The notes beneath the pieces are model-generated. The model was given only the letters and a program-made list of their open reading frames with translations. It was not told the origin of the DNA and did no database searches. A DNA stretch of 64,000 nt from JTS-AC122 sp050246015 (GTDB lineage: Bacteria > Planctomycetota > Phycisphaerae > Phycisphaerales > UBA1924): contig JBFWWU010000016.1 of NCBI GenBank assembly GCA_050246015.1, positions 24,796-88,795 of the forward strand. The letters run 5' to 3'. Numbering within the stretch: position 1 is the first letter of the stretch; each line of letters starts with the position of its first letter. Below are positions 1 through 7,314 of this stretch, piece after piece. Both the position numbers and the translations under genes were made by a program.

Positions 1-114
1 GCGTCGCTCGAACGCATCCAGACGGCCGCGGCCGAGATCCTCTCGGCGGTGCTGGACGACGCCGGCGGGTCCACCACCGACCCGACCGCCGCCGAGCACG
101 CCGACGCCGGGTGA
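1..114 (+). CDS. C-terminal fragment of an unidentified protein
   Basis: An open frame enters the window at base 1 and stops at TGA 112-114, giving 37 residues. The readable end is a short amphipathic stretch (ERIQTAAAEILSAVL) followed by an Asp/Ala/Thr-rich disordered tail. That pattern fits the C-terminus of a cytoplasmic protein but identifies nothing. The gene start lies outside the window and I assign no function. Confidence 0.5.
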   Translation, partial: ASLERIQTAAAEILSAVLDDAGGSTTDPTAAEHADAG

Positions 115-375
115 CCGCCCGGTCCCCGTGGCGCCGATGCTCCTCCCGTACGGCCGCTCGGTTCTCTTCTGGTTTGTCCTGCCAGACCGCCCGAGGTCCT
201 CGCGCTCCGGTTGCGGGCCGCAAGGGACGCGCCCTCGCCAGGCTCCGTCACGCCCTTGGCTCTGGCCCCGCTGCCCTGCGCCCGCGGCGGACCCCGGGCT
301 TCAGGTCTCCGCTTGAGGCATGTGCTCCGTGTCCTTGTGAACGGAATCACACGCCTCAAACCAAGGAGACCCGAC
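115..375. other. Intergenic stretch upstream of a short gene
   Basis: GC-rich spacer between the fragment at the left edge and the gene starting at 376. Open frames here are arginine/proline-rich and look like composition artefacts. The only clear signal is the ribosome binding site AAGGAG at 362-367, eight bases before the ATG. Confidence 0.4.
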
Positions 376-612
376 ATGGCAGGAAACAAGCCCGTTCACG
401 AGATCAGGATCGGCCGCATCAAGGCGAGCATCTGGGCCAACGAGATTCAGGGCGGCGGCACCCGCCACAGCGTCACGGTCCGGCGGCTCTACAAGGACGA
501 GTCGGGGTGGAAGTCCACCGACAGCTTCGACCGGGACGACCTCCCGCTCGTCGAGAAGGTCGCTGACCGCGCCCTCCTCTGGATCTTCGAGCAGTCGCAG
601 CGCAGCGAGTGA
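376..612 (+). CDS. Short conserved-looking hypothetical protein (78 aa)
   Basis: The ATG at 376 follows AAGGAG at the right distance, so I prefer it to longer upstream starts. The 78-residue product is soluble and mixed alpha/beta: an N-terminal beta-rich part (HEIRIGRIKASIWAN, then RHSVTVRRLYKD) and a C-terminal helix (ADRALLWIFEQSQ). I believe similar short proteins are common in planctomycete mobile elements, but I cannot name the family. It lies at the left of the island and is followed at once by a strong hairpin. Function unknown. Confidence 0.7.
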   Translation: MAGNKPVHEIRIGRIKASIWANEIQGGGTRHSVTVRRLYKDESGWKSTDSFDRDDLPLVEKVADRALLWIFEQSQRSE

Positions 613-623
613 AAAGACAGCGA

Positions 624-653
624 CGCCCCGGCTGTGCCGTTCCAGCCGGGGCG
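624..653. terminator. Bidirectional hairpin terminator
   Basis: Perfect 10-bp inverted repeat (CGCCCCGGCT / AGCCGGGGCG) with a 10-base loop. It sits between the stop of the plus-strand gene ending at 612 and the stop of the minus-strand gene ending at 664. The position between converging genes and the stem strength support termination, although there is no long U-tract. Confidence 0.7.
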
Positions 654-663
654 TTCGCGTGTT

Positions 664-1410
664 CTAGGCCGTGATGTCATCGCTTACGACGCGGGCGACC
701 TCCGCTTCTGGGGCTTGAGCTTCGGCCGCGTGGTTTGCGGCCTGGCTTTCCCGAGCACCGGCTTCTTTGGGGTGCGGGGCATCGGGCCTTCGTGGTGACC
801 TGTTCCGTTCGTCATCGCAGAACTCGCTTTCTCCCAGCAGCAATGCTGAGCGGGAATAGAACTTCCGCAGAGCGTCACGCGCGCCCGCGGCAAAGACCCC
901 GGCAAGAAGGACGACGGCGACATCGAGCCACGCCGACCCGGCGCCCGTCGAGCGGAGCGCCGTGTAGGAGGCGACGCCGGCGACCAGCGTGTTCGCGTAA
1001 AACTGGTAGTACTGGTAGTGGAACTCGTTCAGGCGGTCGAAGGCTTCGAGCCGCCCGGGGAGTTGCGAAAAGTCGAGGTTGGGACGCCTGACTCCCGATG
1101 CGTGGAGGATGGTGTCCACGACCGCCCACCGCACCGCGCTCGCCGTCATCCCGGCGGCGACCGACGAGATGAGCACGAAGAGCATCCCGGCGGCCGAGGG
1201 CTCCATGAGCCAGCCGGCCAGCGGCCGCACGAAAAGGCTCAGGCCCCCGAGCGCAACGAAGCCCGGGATGAGATATGAGATGACGAGCCCGAAGTTCCGG
1301 GCTGAAAGTTCGCTCAAGCTGTCCCCGCACGGAAGCCTGCATGGGTCGGGTCCCCAACTGCGGACCACCCTGGCGGGCGATGTCCGCTCTGGATCATCCC
1401 CGACACTCAA
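664..1410 (-). CDS. Integral membrane protein of unknown function
   Basis: Up to 248 residues with about four hydrophobic segments (GLVISYLIPGFVALGGLSLF; AAGMLFVLISSVAAGMTASA; LVAGVASYTAL; WLDVAVVLLAGVFAAGA). A charged, disordered C-terminal tail of about 60 residues is rich in Arg, Glu and Ala. The first 31 residues look unlike protein, and a TTG at 1317 (LSELSARNFG) directly before the first membrane segment is a plausible true start. It is divergent from the XRE gene at 1448, so the 37-bp gap must hold both promoters. I do not recognise the family. The tail could face the cytoplasm, but I see no catalytic motif. Confidence 0.6.
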   Translation of the reverse strand: MSVGDDPERTSPARVVRSWGPDPCRLPCGDSLSELSARNFGLVISYLIPGFVALGGLSLFVRPLAGWLMEPSAAGMLFVLISSVAAGMTASAVRWAVVDTILHASGVRRPNLDFSQLPGRLEAFDRLNEFHYQYYQFYANTLVAGVASYTALRSTGAGSAWLDVAVVLLAGVFAAGARDALRKFYSRSALLLGESEFCDDERNRSPRRPDAPHPKEAGARESQAANHAAEAQAPEAEVARVVSDDITA

Positions 1411-1425
1411 CTCGTGTCAAGTCGT

Positions 1426-1446
1426 CTGACAGGAAAACTGTGTCAA
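1426..1446. promoter_or_regulatory. Palindromic operator, copy 1
   Basis: CTGACA, nine bases, then TGTCAA, ending two bases before the ATG of the XRE gene. The spacer contains GGAAAACT. A near-identical element in the opposite orientation lies just before the integrase gene at 22310-22330. The position suggests autoregulation of the XRE gene, and of the divergent membrane gene, by a dimeric repressor. Confidence 0.5.
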
Positions 1447-1447
1447 A

Positions 1448-1693
1448 ATGGCGACGAAGGCACAGCACAACCGCGGCTATCGGCGACTCCCGGACCTCCT
1501 CCGCCAGCTCCGGGAGGAGGCGGAGATGACCCAGCGCGACTTGGGGGCCAAGCTCCGCCGGCCGCAGTCGTGGATCTACAACTGCGAAACTGGAAATCGG
1601 CGGGTCGACCTGTCCGAGTTCTGCGACTGGTGCAAGGCGTGCGGGGTCGAGGTCATTGACGGCGTCGAACGCTTCCTGGCGGCTCGCACCTGA
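1448..1693 (+). CDS. XRE-family helix-turn-helix regulator
   Basis: 81 residues, nearly all one lambda-repressor-like domain. Helices 1-5 run from RLPDLLRQLREEAEMTQRDL through the recognition helix (RRPQSWIYNCETG) to FCDWCKACG. The QSWIYNCETGNRRV segment is the classic XRE signature with a Cys in place of the usual Glu. No C-terminal sensor domain is present, so it acts as a simple DNA-binding dimer. The ATG at 1448 follows the operator palindrome directly with no Shine-Dalgarno sequence, so translation may be leaderless. The matching palindrome before the integrase makes it a candidate regulator of island excision (inference). Confidence 0.8.
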   Translation: MATKAQHNRGYRRLPDLLRQLREEAEMTQRDLGAKLRRPQSWIYNCETGNRRVDLSEFCDWCKACGVEVIDGVERFLAART

Positions 1694-1703
1694 GCGGCAC
1701 GGT

Positions 1704-1861
1704 TCAGAATGGCAGATCGTCTTCGCGCTGGCTCTTACGCGTCCGTGGCTTCCGGCTGCGAGGGGCGGCTGGGGGAAACTTCCAGACTTCCTCTTCTTCA
1801 GGCGGCCGCGCTGCAGCCGGCGCCGGAGCCGACTCGCTAGGCTCGCCCGCCTTCGGCGTTC
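1704..1861 (-). other. Possible frameshifted C-terminal tail of the coupling ATPase
   Basis: After the ATPase stop at 1862-1864, the minus-strand frame one base behind it stays open to TGA at 1704. It encodes a proline/alanine/glutamate-rich linker and then basic and acidic clusters ending REDDLPF. This is the architecture of the disordered SSB-type acidic tip (consensus DDDIPF). A run of five A (complement of 1913-1917) just upstream in the ATPase frame could allow a -1 slip. It could equally be a mutation, a sequence error, or chance. Confidence 0.35.
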
Positions 1862-3814
1862 TCAGAGCATGTTTCCGGTCAATGTGACTGAGCAATACAG
1901 AGAGCCGCGAGCTTTTTCTTCGACGTACGCCTGATACAGCAGCGCCACTCCGGCATTGCGGTGTACGAGTTCCTCGGTCACCCGGAGCAGATCCTCCGGA
2001 TTCAGGTCCTCCCGCACCACGCTCCACCAGGCCGCCGCGGCGGCGCCCTCAACCGGCAGCCGGAGGCTGGGATCATCGAGGCGATTGAGAATGCGTTCCT
2101 CACTCCACGACGCTGTGTCCGATATGTACCACGGGCACGGAAGTGACCGCGTGACTACGAGGAGCGCCGTGCCGCCGTTCGTCCGTGAAACGCGGAGCGG
2201 CCTCTTGCGTAGGAGGTTAAGCGCCGGATCGTCTGTCCGCGCATGATCCAACACAGCTTCAAGCGCTGGAATTTGCCACGCGGCGGTCAGGTGGGCGAAG
2301 AACGGTGGACGCCCGGGCATGAACAATACGGAGTAGGGCCCGAAGATGGGGTGGGGAGGGCGATTAAGCTCGCCAGCTAGCAGCACCTGCCTGGGCAGGA
2401 TATTCTCGGACCGACTCTTCGGCAGATAGTCGCCTGTCGCCGGGTCGAACTCCTCGCTCCGCAACCACACGCTCACGGTCATGAGGCCCGACCGGTGGGA
2501 GACGAACTCCCGATCCGCTTCGGCGAGCGCGCCGACGGTCGCGATGGTCGAGAAGCCGTTCAGGAGCACACGCCCCGCGGACCCGTACACGAGATCGAGC
2601 TGGGCGAGTGACTGGACCGCCGCGATGATGGTCGCCCCTCGGGACCTGAGCGTGTTCACCTTGACATGCGCGTCGGGGATGCGGCCGAGGGCGCTCGCGA
2701 ACTCGTCGATGATGATGGCCGCGGGCACCTTGAGCCGCCCGCTCGGCTCCGACTCGGCCTGCGTGATGAGCGCGTCCATGAGCTCGTTCACGAAGAGGGT
2801 GAGGAGGGGCCGGAGCGACGGCACGTCCGGCTCGTTCACCTCCACGATCAGGACGCCGCCGCCCTCCGCTATGAACTTCTTCAGGTCGAGCTCGGAGGGT
2901 CCTGTCGTGACCGCCCGCGTGAGCGCATCGAGAACGCCACAGTGGGCGAGCCGCATTGCAAGGTCCTGCATGATCGTTTCTGCGTTCTGCGACCCCGAGC
3001 CCAGAAACGACGCGAAACGGGCGAGTTGAGGAACGCCGGCGTAGCGGCCCGCGAACTCAACGAACTCAGGGAACGGGAGCCGCGACAACGTCCAGGCGTC
3101 ATCGAGGCTCCGCACCGCGTCCGTCATGAGCATCCCGTGCAGGAGCTCGGTCGAGCTCTGTCGCCAAAAGGGGCTATCAGAATGACAGGAGGGCGACTCG
3201 GCAGTCTCGATAATCGCCCGCGCGAGGGCGAAAGCGTTGGCCGCCGACTTCCCGCCGATCGGGTTCCACCGCGCCGAGCGAGTCGGCGAGCGGAAGGCAA
3301 GAATCTTCGGCGTCGCGCCCGGGCGGGCACGGCGGGCGGCGCTCACCAGGACGCGAGTGAACGCTGGTCCCTTGGCGTTCACCACGACCAGCGTTCGGTT
3401 GGTCCGGGAGAGCAGCGAGTAGTAAAGCGGCAAGATGAACCGCATCGTCTTGCCCTCGCCGGTCTGGCCGAGGCCGAGAAGGTGACGGTCCAGAATGTCG
3501 CTGTCCAGGAGGGTGTTGCGAAACGGGTAGGCCGCGAGCTGGCGCCCATCCACGGAGGCCTCAAGCAGCGGGGTGAGGAGTAGTTCCACGCGCTCGTCGC
3601 CGCGGAGGGCCCCCTCGGCGCGTTTGAACTCTTCCTCGCTCGCGAGCTTGCCCGCCCCGTAGAGAGCGCACTGGTGGCGCTGGGGTCTCAAGGGCAACTC
3701 ATCGGACCTGTAAAGAGGTACGTCATGATAGCCATCGTTTCTTCCGAGTGTCACCGGACGCCTCCGTTCCGGACGCCAAGGCTTGCTCGGCGTGCTTGCT
3801 GAGCCCGGCACCAC
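1862..3814 (-). CDS. VirD4/TraG-type coupling ATPase of a conjugative element
   Basis: About 650 residues of the type IV coupling protein kind: an inner-membrane-associated hexameric ATPase that brings DNA to a secretion channel. Visible are Walker A (GQTGEGKT, after HLLGLG), Walker B (AAIIIDEFAS), and the IIAAVQSLAQLDLVYG stretch typical of the family's motif III region. I see no N-terminal membrane helices, so it resembles the soluble TcpA/TraG-like subset. The N-terminal 20-30 residues are doubtful and a later start is possible. No relaxase or channel genes are in the window. At the 3' end another frame carries a charged tail ending EDDLPF (see findings), so the true C-terminus may be longer. 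Confidence 0.75.
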   Translation of the reverse strand: MVPGSASTPSKPWRPERRRPVTLGRNDGYHDVPLYRSDELPLRPQRHQCALYGAGKLASEEEFKRAEGALRGDERVELLLTPLLEASVDGRQLAAYPFRNTLLDSDILDRHLLGLGQTGEGKTMRFILPLYYSLLSRTNRTLVVVNAKGPAFTRVLVSAARRARPGATPKILAFRSPTRSARWNPIGGKSAANAFALARAIIETAESPSCHSDSPFWRQSSTELLHGMLMTDAVRSLDDAWTLSRLPFPEFVEFAGRYAGVPQLARFASFLGSGSQNAETIMQDLAMRLAHCGVLDALTRAVTTGPSELDLKKFIAEGGGVLIVEVNEPDVPSLRPLLTLFVNELMDALITQAESEPSGRLKVPAAIIIDEFASALGRIPDAHVKVNTLRSRGATIIAAVQSLAQLDLVYGSAGRVLLNGFSTIATVGALAEADREFVSHRSGLMTVSVWLRSEEFDPATGDYLPKSRSENILPRQVLLAGELNRPPHPIFGPYSVLFMPGRPPFFAHLTAAWQIPALEAVLDHARTDDPALNLLRKRPLRVSRTNGGTALLVVTRSLPCPWYISDTASWSEERILNRLDDPSLRLPVEGAAAAAWWSVVREDLNPEDLLRVTEELVHRNAGVALLYQAYVEEKARGSLYCSVTLTGNML

Positions 3815-4026
3815 CGGCCGGTTACAAGGACTCCATCGGAAGCGATTCCCACACAGTGAAGTACGCAGCTCGGATTCTCAAGGCGTCCCGCACCCGTTCA
3901 CTCAGTCCGTTAGATGGAGCAGCTCGGCTGTCGTCAAGACCGCCGCGATGCGAGACCAGTGCCCGGAACAAGCCCGACACCGCTGTCGTTCATTTCGGCA
4001 TCAACGCGCCCCCGGCAGACGGCACT

Positions 4027-4054
4027 GTGCACCATAACGTCCTTTATGGTGCAC
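4027..4054. promoter_or_regulatory. Perfect 11-bp palindrome, probable operator
   Basis: GTGCACCATAA, six bases, TTATGGTGCAC. The arms match perfectly and are AT-containing in a GC-rich region, about 210 bp upstream of the coupling ATPase start. It has no U-tract, which fits a protein-binding site better than a terminator. Confidence 0.45.
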
Positions 4055-4143
4055 GGGAGGGTGAGTGAACTCGCGGGCTTGGCAGCGCCTCCGTGTCTCA
4101 AGTGTCGAGACATTCGTGCCAGCCTGAGCTTTTCAACTTGTAG

Positions 4144-4163
4144 GAAAAGCAACACCGCTTTTC
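4144..4163 (-). terminator. Small hairpin after the Ubl-conjugation operon
   Basis: GAAAAGC, six bases, GCTTTTC: a 7-bp perfect stem just past the stop of the E1-like gene on the minus strand. It could end transcription of the four-gene operon, but the stem is short. Confidence 0.3.
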
Positions 4164-4182
4164 TGCGCACCGAGTCCGAGCG

Positions 4183-5547
4183 CTAGGTCACGGCACGGGC
4201 TTGCTGGAAGCCGTTGACCAGCCGCGGTCGGAGCAAAGTGTCACGAATACGGTGGCGCCCAAGCTCACCGCTTCGGAGCTCAAGACCGTGAAAGGCGAAT
4301 TGCTGACCGCCTGAAACGATTCGAATGAGATCCGCCACCGCGAGCGCCCCGGTAACGGCCCCTACAAACGGCACGGCCACCGAAACGCCCGCGAGCTCAA
4401 GGTCACCGCATCGCTTTTCTACGCGAACACGCCGGTAGTAGGCGTTGGTCGTCGCGAGCCGCTCGGCGCTTGCGCTCAGGGAACCGGGTTTCCAAATATC
4501 CTTCGCCTTGCCGCTTGTGAGCGGGAGCGTGTGAATCTCGATATCGTCGAAGCTCGACACGCTTCCGCCCACACCGACGACCACCGTCGCGTCGAAGCCC
4601 AGGTCATCAAGAAGCCAACGTGGCCCTCCGCCATCAAAGGCGGCGATGCAGAGTGCCGGTTCCGAGATGTCGCGCCGAGTTCCTTCATCCACCCTGCGGT
4701 CCACAATCCCCGGGTCAAATCCCCGGGCCTCCAAAAAACGGGCCGCAATCCACGTTTTTCGGCGCCCGGTATCCGCCTGCATCATGAGCGCCTGAGGGCC
4801 GAAGTTTGCGGGTACCGCCCGGTCGAAATCTTGAAGCAAGATCTGAACGCCGGAGCGTTCTTGGTACGGCAGCATCGACCAGGCCCACAAAACTCCCTGC
4901 CCAAGATGTCCGAGGCCCATGAGCCATAGCTCCGCCGGCAGGTAGACTTGGCCAGGCCCAAGCGCCGCCGGATCATCGGCAGCTAGATCAGGCCGCCAGA
5001 GCGATAGTCCCACCGGTCGATTGAGTGCTGCGGCATGCACACCGCAGACATCAAAGAATTTTTCAGCGAGGTATAGCCCCGCGCTGGCGACGCCTGTCAA
5101 AGCGTGTGAAGGACCGGGCGCAAGGCGGCCTGGCCAGTCTGGCGGCGCCAGATCTACGCACCACCCCCGATGAATAGCCCTGTACTGCCCGTCGCCGCCT
5201 CCGCCTAGGCACACGTCCGCGCTGGCGGGTGTTCCTGCCTCGATGCATTCGGCACCCATGACTCTGAGTGCCTCGCCCAGTGATGCCGTCGGCCAGGGAA
5301 CTCGTAGCTTGGCCGCGAGCACTCCTTCCCCCGCTTGGACACGCAGCGGCCGCTTGAACACGCGGGGCATGAGGTTCACGAGCGTGAGCAAAAACGCCTG
5401 ATCCGCCAAGGAGCCTCGAACCCCCTCGCCCGCCCAAACCGTCACTTGGGTCGCGGCCAGGATTGCTGAGGCCTGCTCCGGGTCGACCTGTCGCGAGTCG
5501 ACGAGGAATTTTCCTACACGATCAAAGCCATCTGCTTCAGGGCGCAT
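4183..5547 (-). CDS. E1-like activating enzyme (BilD-like)
   Basis: 454 residues from the ATG at 5547, chosen because AGGAGA precedes it and it starts 11 bases after the JAMM gene stop. Residues 1-200 form an N-terminal region with no obvious nucleotide site. Residues 203-320 are a ThiF/E1 Rossmann domain with GLGHLG (211-216), an acidic ribose-contact segment (LLQDFD, 237-242) and the Q..DTGRRKTW region. Candidate transfer cysteines are Cys300 and Cys380. E1 proteins adenylate the C-terminus of a ubiquitin-like protein, then load it on themselves and on E2. As the last gene after Ubl, E2 and a JAMM protease, it completes a Bil-type operon. I am confident of the fold and less so of which Cys is catalytic. 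Confidence 0.8.
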   Translation of the reverse strand: MRPEADGFDRVGKFLVDSRQVDPEQASAILAATQVTVWAGEGVRGSLADQAFLLTLVNLMPRVFKRPLRVQAGEGVLAAKLRVPWPTASLGEALRVMGAECIEAGTPASADVCLGGGGDGQYRAIHRGWCVDLAPPDWPGRLAPGPSHALTGVASAGLYLAEKFFDVCGVHAAALNRPVGLSLWRPDLAADDPAALGPGQVYLPAELWLMGLGHLGQGVLWAWSMLPYQERSGVQILLQDFDRAVPANFGPQALMMQADTGRRKTWIAARFLEARGFDPGIVDRRVDEGTRRDISEPALCIAAFDGGGPRWLLDDLGFDATVVVGVGGSVSSFDDIEIHTLPLTSGKAKDIWKPGSLSASAERLATTNAYYRRVRVEKRCGDLELAGVSVAVPFVGAVTGALAVADLIRIVSGGQQFAFHGLELRSGELGRHRIRDTLLRPRLVNGFQQARAVT

Positions 5548-5558
5548 GGTGGCGTCTC

Positions 5559-6071
5559 CTACAACAAGACGAGCTTCGCTCGCGCGGGTGCGGCCCGACG
5601 ACTCCAACGTCTGCTTCCGTGGTACTCGTGCAGCCCAACACCGTCTAGAGTCCACCAGTGCGTCTGTGCGAACTTCGGCAGGATGATCGCAAGATGACCT
5701 GCCTCTGGAATCATCGGATTGGCTTGGTCTGAGTCGCTTTGGTCCACCCACTCGGTGGGATGGGTGTGGACATCGGCCACGACTCGGCGTTTCGACTCCC
5801 GACAGATCTTCCAGAGCTTTGAGTACCCGCTGCTTGAAAACCGGATGATGCCGGACTCGAACGCATGGGGATCAAGCGCGTCGTAAGGCACGAAAGCGCG
5901 CGCCCGGTCGATTCCGCCTTTTCGCTCGCCGAGAATGAACGCTCCGCTTTCCCGACGCCCCATCCCCCGAGCGCGAAGATCCAGGACCAGCCGCCGCCAA
6001 AGGAGGAGCGGGACTTTGAGGGTCCGTTCAACGTCACACGCCGGTGTAGTTACGAGAGTTGAGGAGATCAT
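5559..6071 (-). CDS. JAMM/MPN+ deubiquitinase-like metalloprotease (BilC-like)
   Basis: About 170 residues from an ATG at 6071 (6083 is also possible). It carries a complete JAMM zinc centre: Glu in RRESGAFILGE, then HTHPTEWVDQSDSD, which exactly fits H-x-H-x7-S-x2-D. In Bil-type operons this protease trims the Ubl precursor and removes Ubl from targets. The start overlaps the end of the E2 gene by 38 bases, which indicates translational coupling. The C-terminal 15 residues are Arg/Ala-rich. Assignment to the JAB family is secure; the role as Ubl protease follows from the operon. Confidence 0.85.
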   Translation of the reverse strand: MISSTLVTTPACDVERTLKVPLLLWRRLVLDLRARGMGRRESGAFILGERKGGIDRARAFVPYDALDPHAFESGIIRFSSSGYSKLWKICRESKRRVVADVHTHPTEWVDQSDSDQANPMIPEAGHLAIILPKFAQTHWWTLDGVGLHEYHGSRRWSRRAAPARAKLVLL

Positions 6072-6531
6072 AGACGGCCTCAAGGAGATCGACGATCGTG
6101 CGGCGCACGTGCCACACCTGACGCTTGTACGTCGTCGGCCAATCGCCGTGATCAGACAACGGCCGGCGGTCCATCGGATGATAGAGGCAGCTCCCCGGCG
6201 CCTCGGGCGGCCAATCGATTCGGAACACCTTCCCTACGTCTCCGCTTCCTTTCGGGTGGAGCGAGAGAGCGAGCGGCGCGTTTCGCTCGTAGTCCCACAG
6301 CCTCGAGGTCGGAGCCCGACTGGGGTACCCCTCACAGTTCACCTTTAGGAAAAACGCGGCCGGGCTATTCGGTCGAGCCGCGGCCGCGATCATGAACATG
6401 GCCTCAGGAAACTTCACCCCGGAGTCCATGTACTTCCACCGCCCCTCCGCCTCGCCGATAAGGAATGCGGCTGATTGCAGGTCTCCCCGCAACGCCGCTT
6501 CGTCGGGTGATGTGATTGTGATGTCGCTCAT
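6034..6531 (-). CDS. E2-like ubiquitin-conjugating-fold protein (BilB-like)
   Basis: 165 residues. The ATG at 6531 overlaps the Ubl stop as ATGA, so the two are translationally coupled. The core resembles bacterial UBC folds: a beta region FFLKVNCEGYPSRAP, then a Pro-rich turn, then GSCLYHPMDR with the candidate catalytic Cys, and HGDW before a long C-terminal helix pair (VRRTIVDLLEAVYDLL). E2 accepts Ubl from E1 and passes it to the target. Sequence similarity to eukaryotic E2 is low, so the call rests on the Cys/HP/GDW pattern and on its place between Ubl, JAMM and E1 genes. Confidence 0.75.
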   Translation of the reverse strand: MSDITITSPDEAALRGDLQSAAFLIGEAEGRWKYMDSGVKFPEAMFMIAAAARPNSPAAFFLKVNCEGYPSRAPTSRLWDYERNAPLALSLHPKGSGDVGKVFRIDWPPEAPGSCLYHPMDRRPLSDHGDWPTTYKRQVWHVRRTIVDLLEAVYDLLNSRNYTGV

Positions 6532-7076
6532 CCGTTCACCTTCGGACCCGGGACGAGCTCGACGCACAGGCTGCAACTTCCACGGGTAAGGAGCTCAGCA
6601 AGACGCGTATTGAGCTTGAGGTCATCCTCCGAGCCGCACAACCGGAGCTTGAGCGTCTCGGCATCCTCGCCCTCGAGATTCCAGTGCCGACGAGCCCACC
6701 GCAGCACGCGACGGACCCGCGCGCTCGGCTGGAAGCGATGCACGACCGAGTCCTGTTGATACTGGATGGTCACTTCGACGCGACGGCAGCAAGAGCACAC
6801 AATCCGCGCACCACGCCCGATTCCAAGGGTGGCGAGCGTCATCGAAAGCTTCTCGCCCCCGTGCTCGTCGTCTTCCCGCTCATCATCCTCATCGCCGTGA
6901 GCGTCCTTGGGGAAAAACGCGAGCATCCCCTCTTCGCCAGTCACACCGGCGCGTGCAAGCACGTCAGCCAACGTGTCGGTCCCCCGGGCACGTACCGGAG
7001 GTCCATCCCCAACGCCCGACTTGGAGACAAACACCTGGAACTCTTCAACCGACTTCGCACCTTCAACAATGTCCAT
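6528..7076 (-). CDS. Tandem ubiquitin-like modifier (BilA-like)
   Basis: 182 residues that divide into two beta-grasp units: about 12-95 (EFQVFVSKSG ... MTLATLGIGRGARIVCS) and about 98-180 (VEVTIQYQQDSVVHRFQP ... TRLAELLTRGSCSLCVEL). The first is interrupted by an acidic Asp/Glu/His-rich loop. Two fused Ubl domains are what gave the Bil (bacterial ISG15-like) system its name. The protein ends VPGPKVNG, a single Gly at the extreme C-terminus and no Gly-Gly. Maturation by the JAMM protease, or a mono-Gly conjugation end, must be assumed. It is first in the operon and its ATG is preceded by GGAG. The promoter region is shared with the divergent HTH-IrrE gene. Confidence 0.75.
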   Translation of the reverse strand: MDIVEGAKSVEEFQVFVSKSGVGDGPPVRARGTDTLADVLARAGVTGEEGMLAFFPKDAHGDEDDEREDDEHGGEKLSMTLATLGIGRGARIVCSCCRRVEVTIQYQQDSVVHRFQPSARVRRVLRWARRHWNLEGEDAETLKLRLCGSEDDLKLNTRLAELLTRGSCSLCVELVPGPKVNG

Positions 7077-7314
7077 CGCAATACACTCCGTTGTTCGTGG
7101 GACTGGCCGGCTAGCCCCGGACCAGCCCAGGTCCGGTACTATCGGCCCTCATCCAGAACATCCACGGCAAATAGTACCAAAATGTTCTCCTTCAGTCAAA
7201 CAGGAATGGATTTTTTGCCGAAAATGTTCTACAGTACCCACTGAGCGGGGAAAATCAGCAACCGACCCCGCTGAGGCACCGCCCGACACCAACACCACCC
7301 CCTCCAAGGACTGC
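7077..7314. promoter_or_regulatory. Divergent promoter region of the Bil-like operon and HTH-IrrE gene
   Basis: The 238-bp gap contains a repeated motif. AAAATGTTCT occurs at 7179-7188 (less its first base) and at 7221-7230. An inverted partner, AGAACATCC followed by GGCAAAT, lies at 7155-7172. The matching flank TTTTTTGCCG precedes the copy at 7221. The arrangement suggests two or three operators for one dimeric HTH protein controlling both directions. Confidence 0.5.

Larger units (their letters stand above)
3815..4182. other. Gene-poor intergenic region with two inverted repeats
   Basis: No convincing coding sequence in 368 bases; the short frames present have unlikely compositions. It separates the coupling ATPase (reading left from 3814) from the E1-like gene (ending at 4183). 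It should therefore hold the terminator of the Ubl operon and the promoter of the ATPase gene. Two palindromes are listed separately. Confidence 0.5.

Noticed and set aside
3934..4170. 78-aa minus-strand frame in the gap after the E1 gene
   Set aside because: Covers both palindromes, has an unlikely composition, and is not supported by a ribosome binding site.
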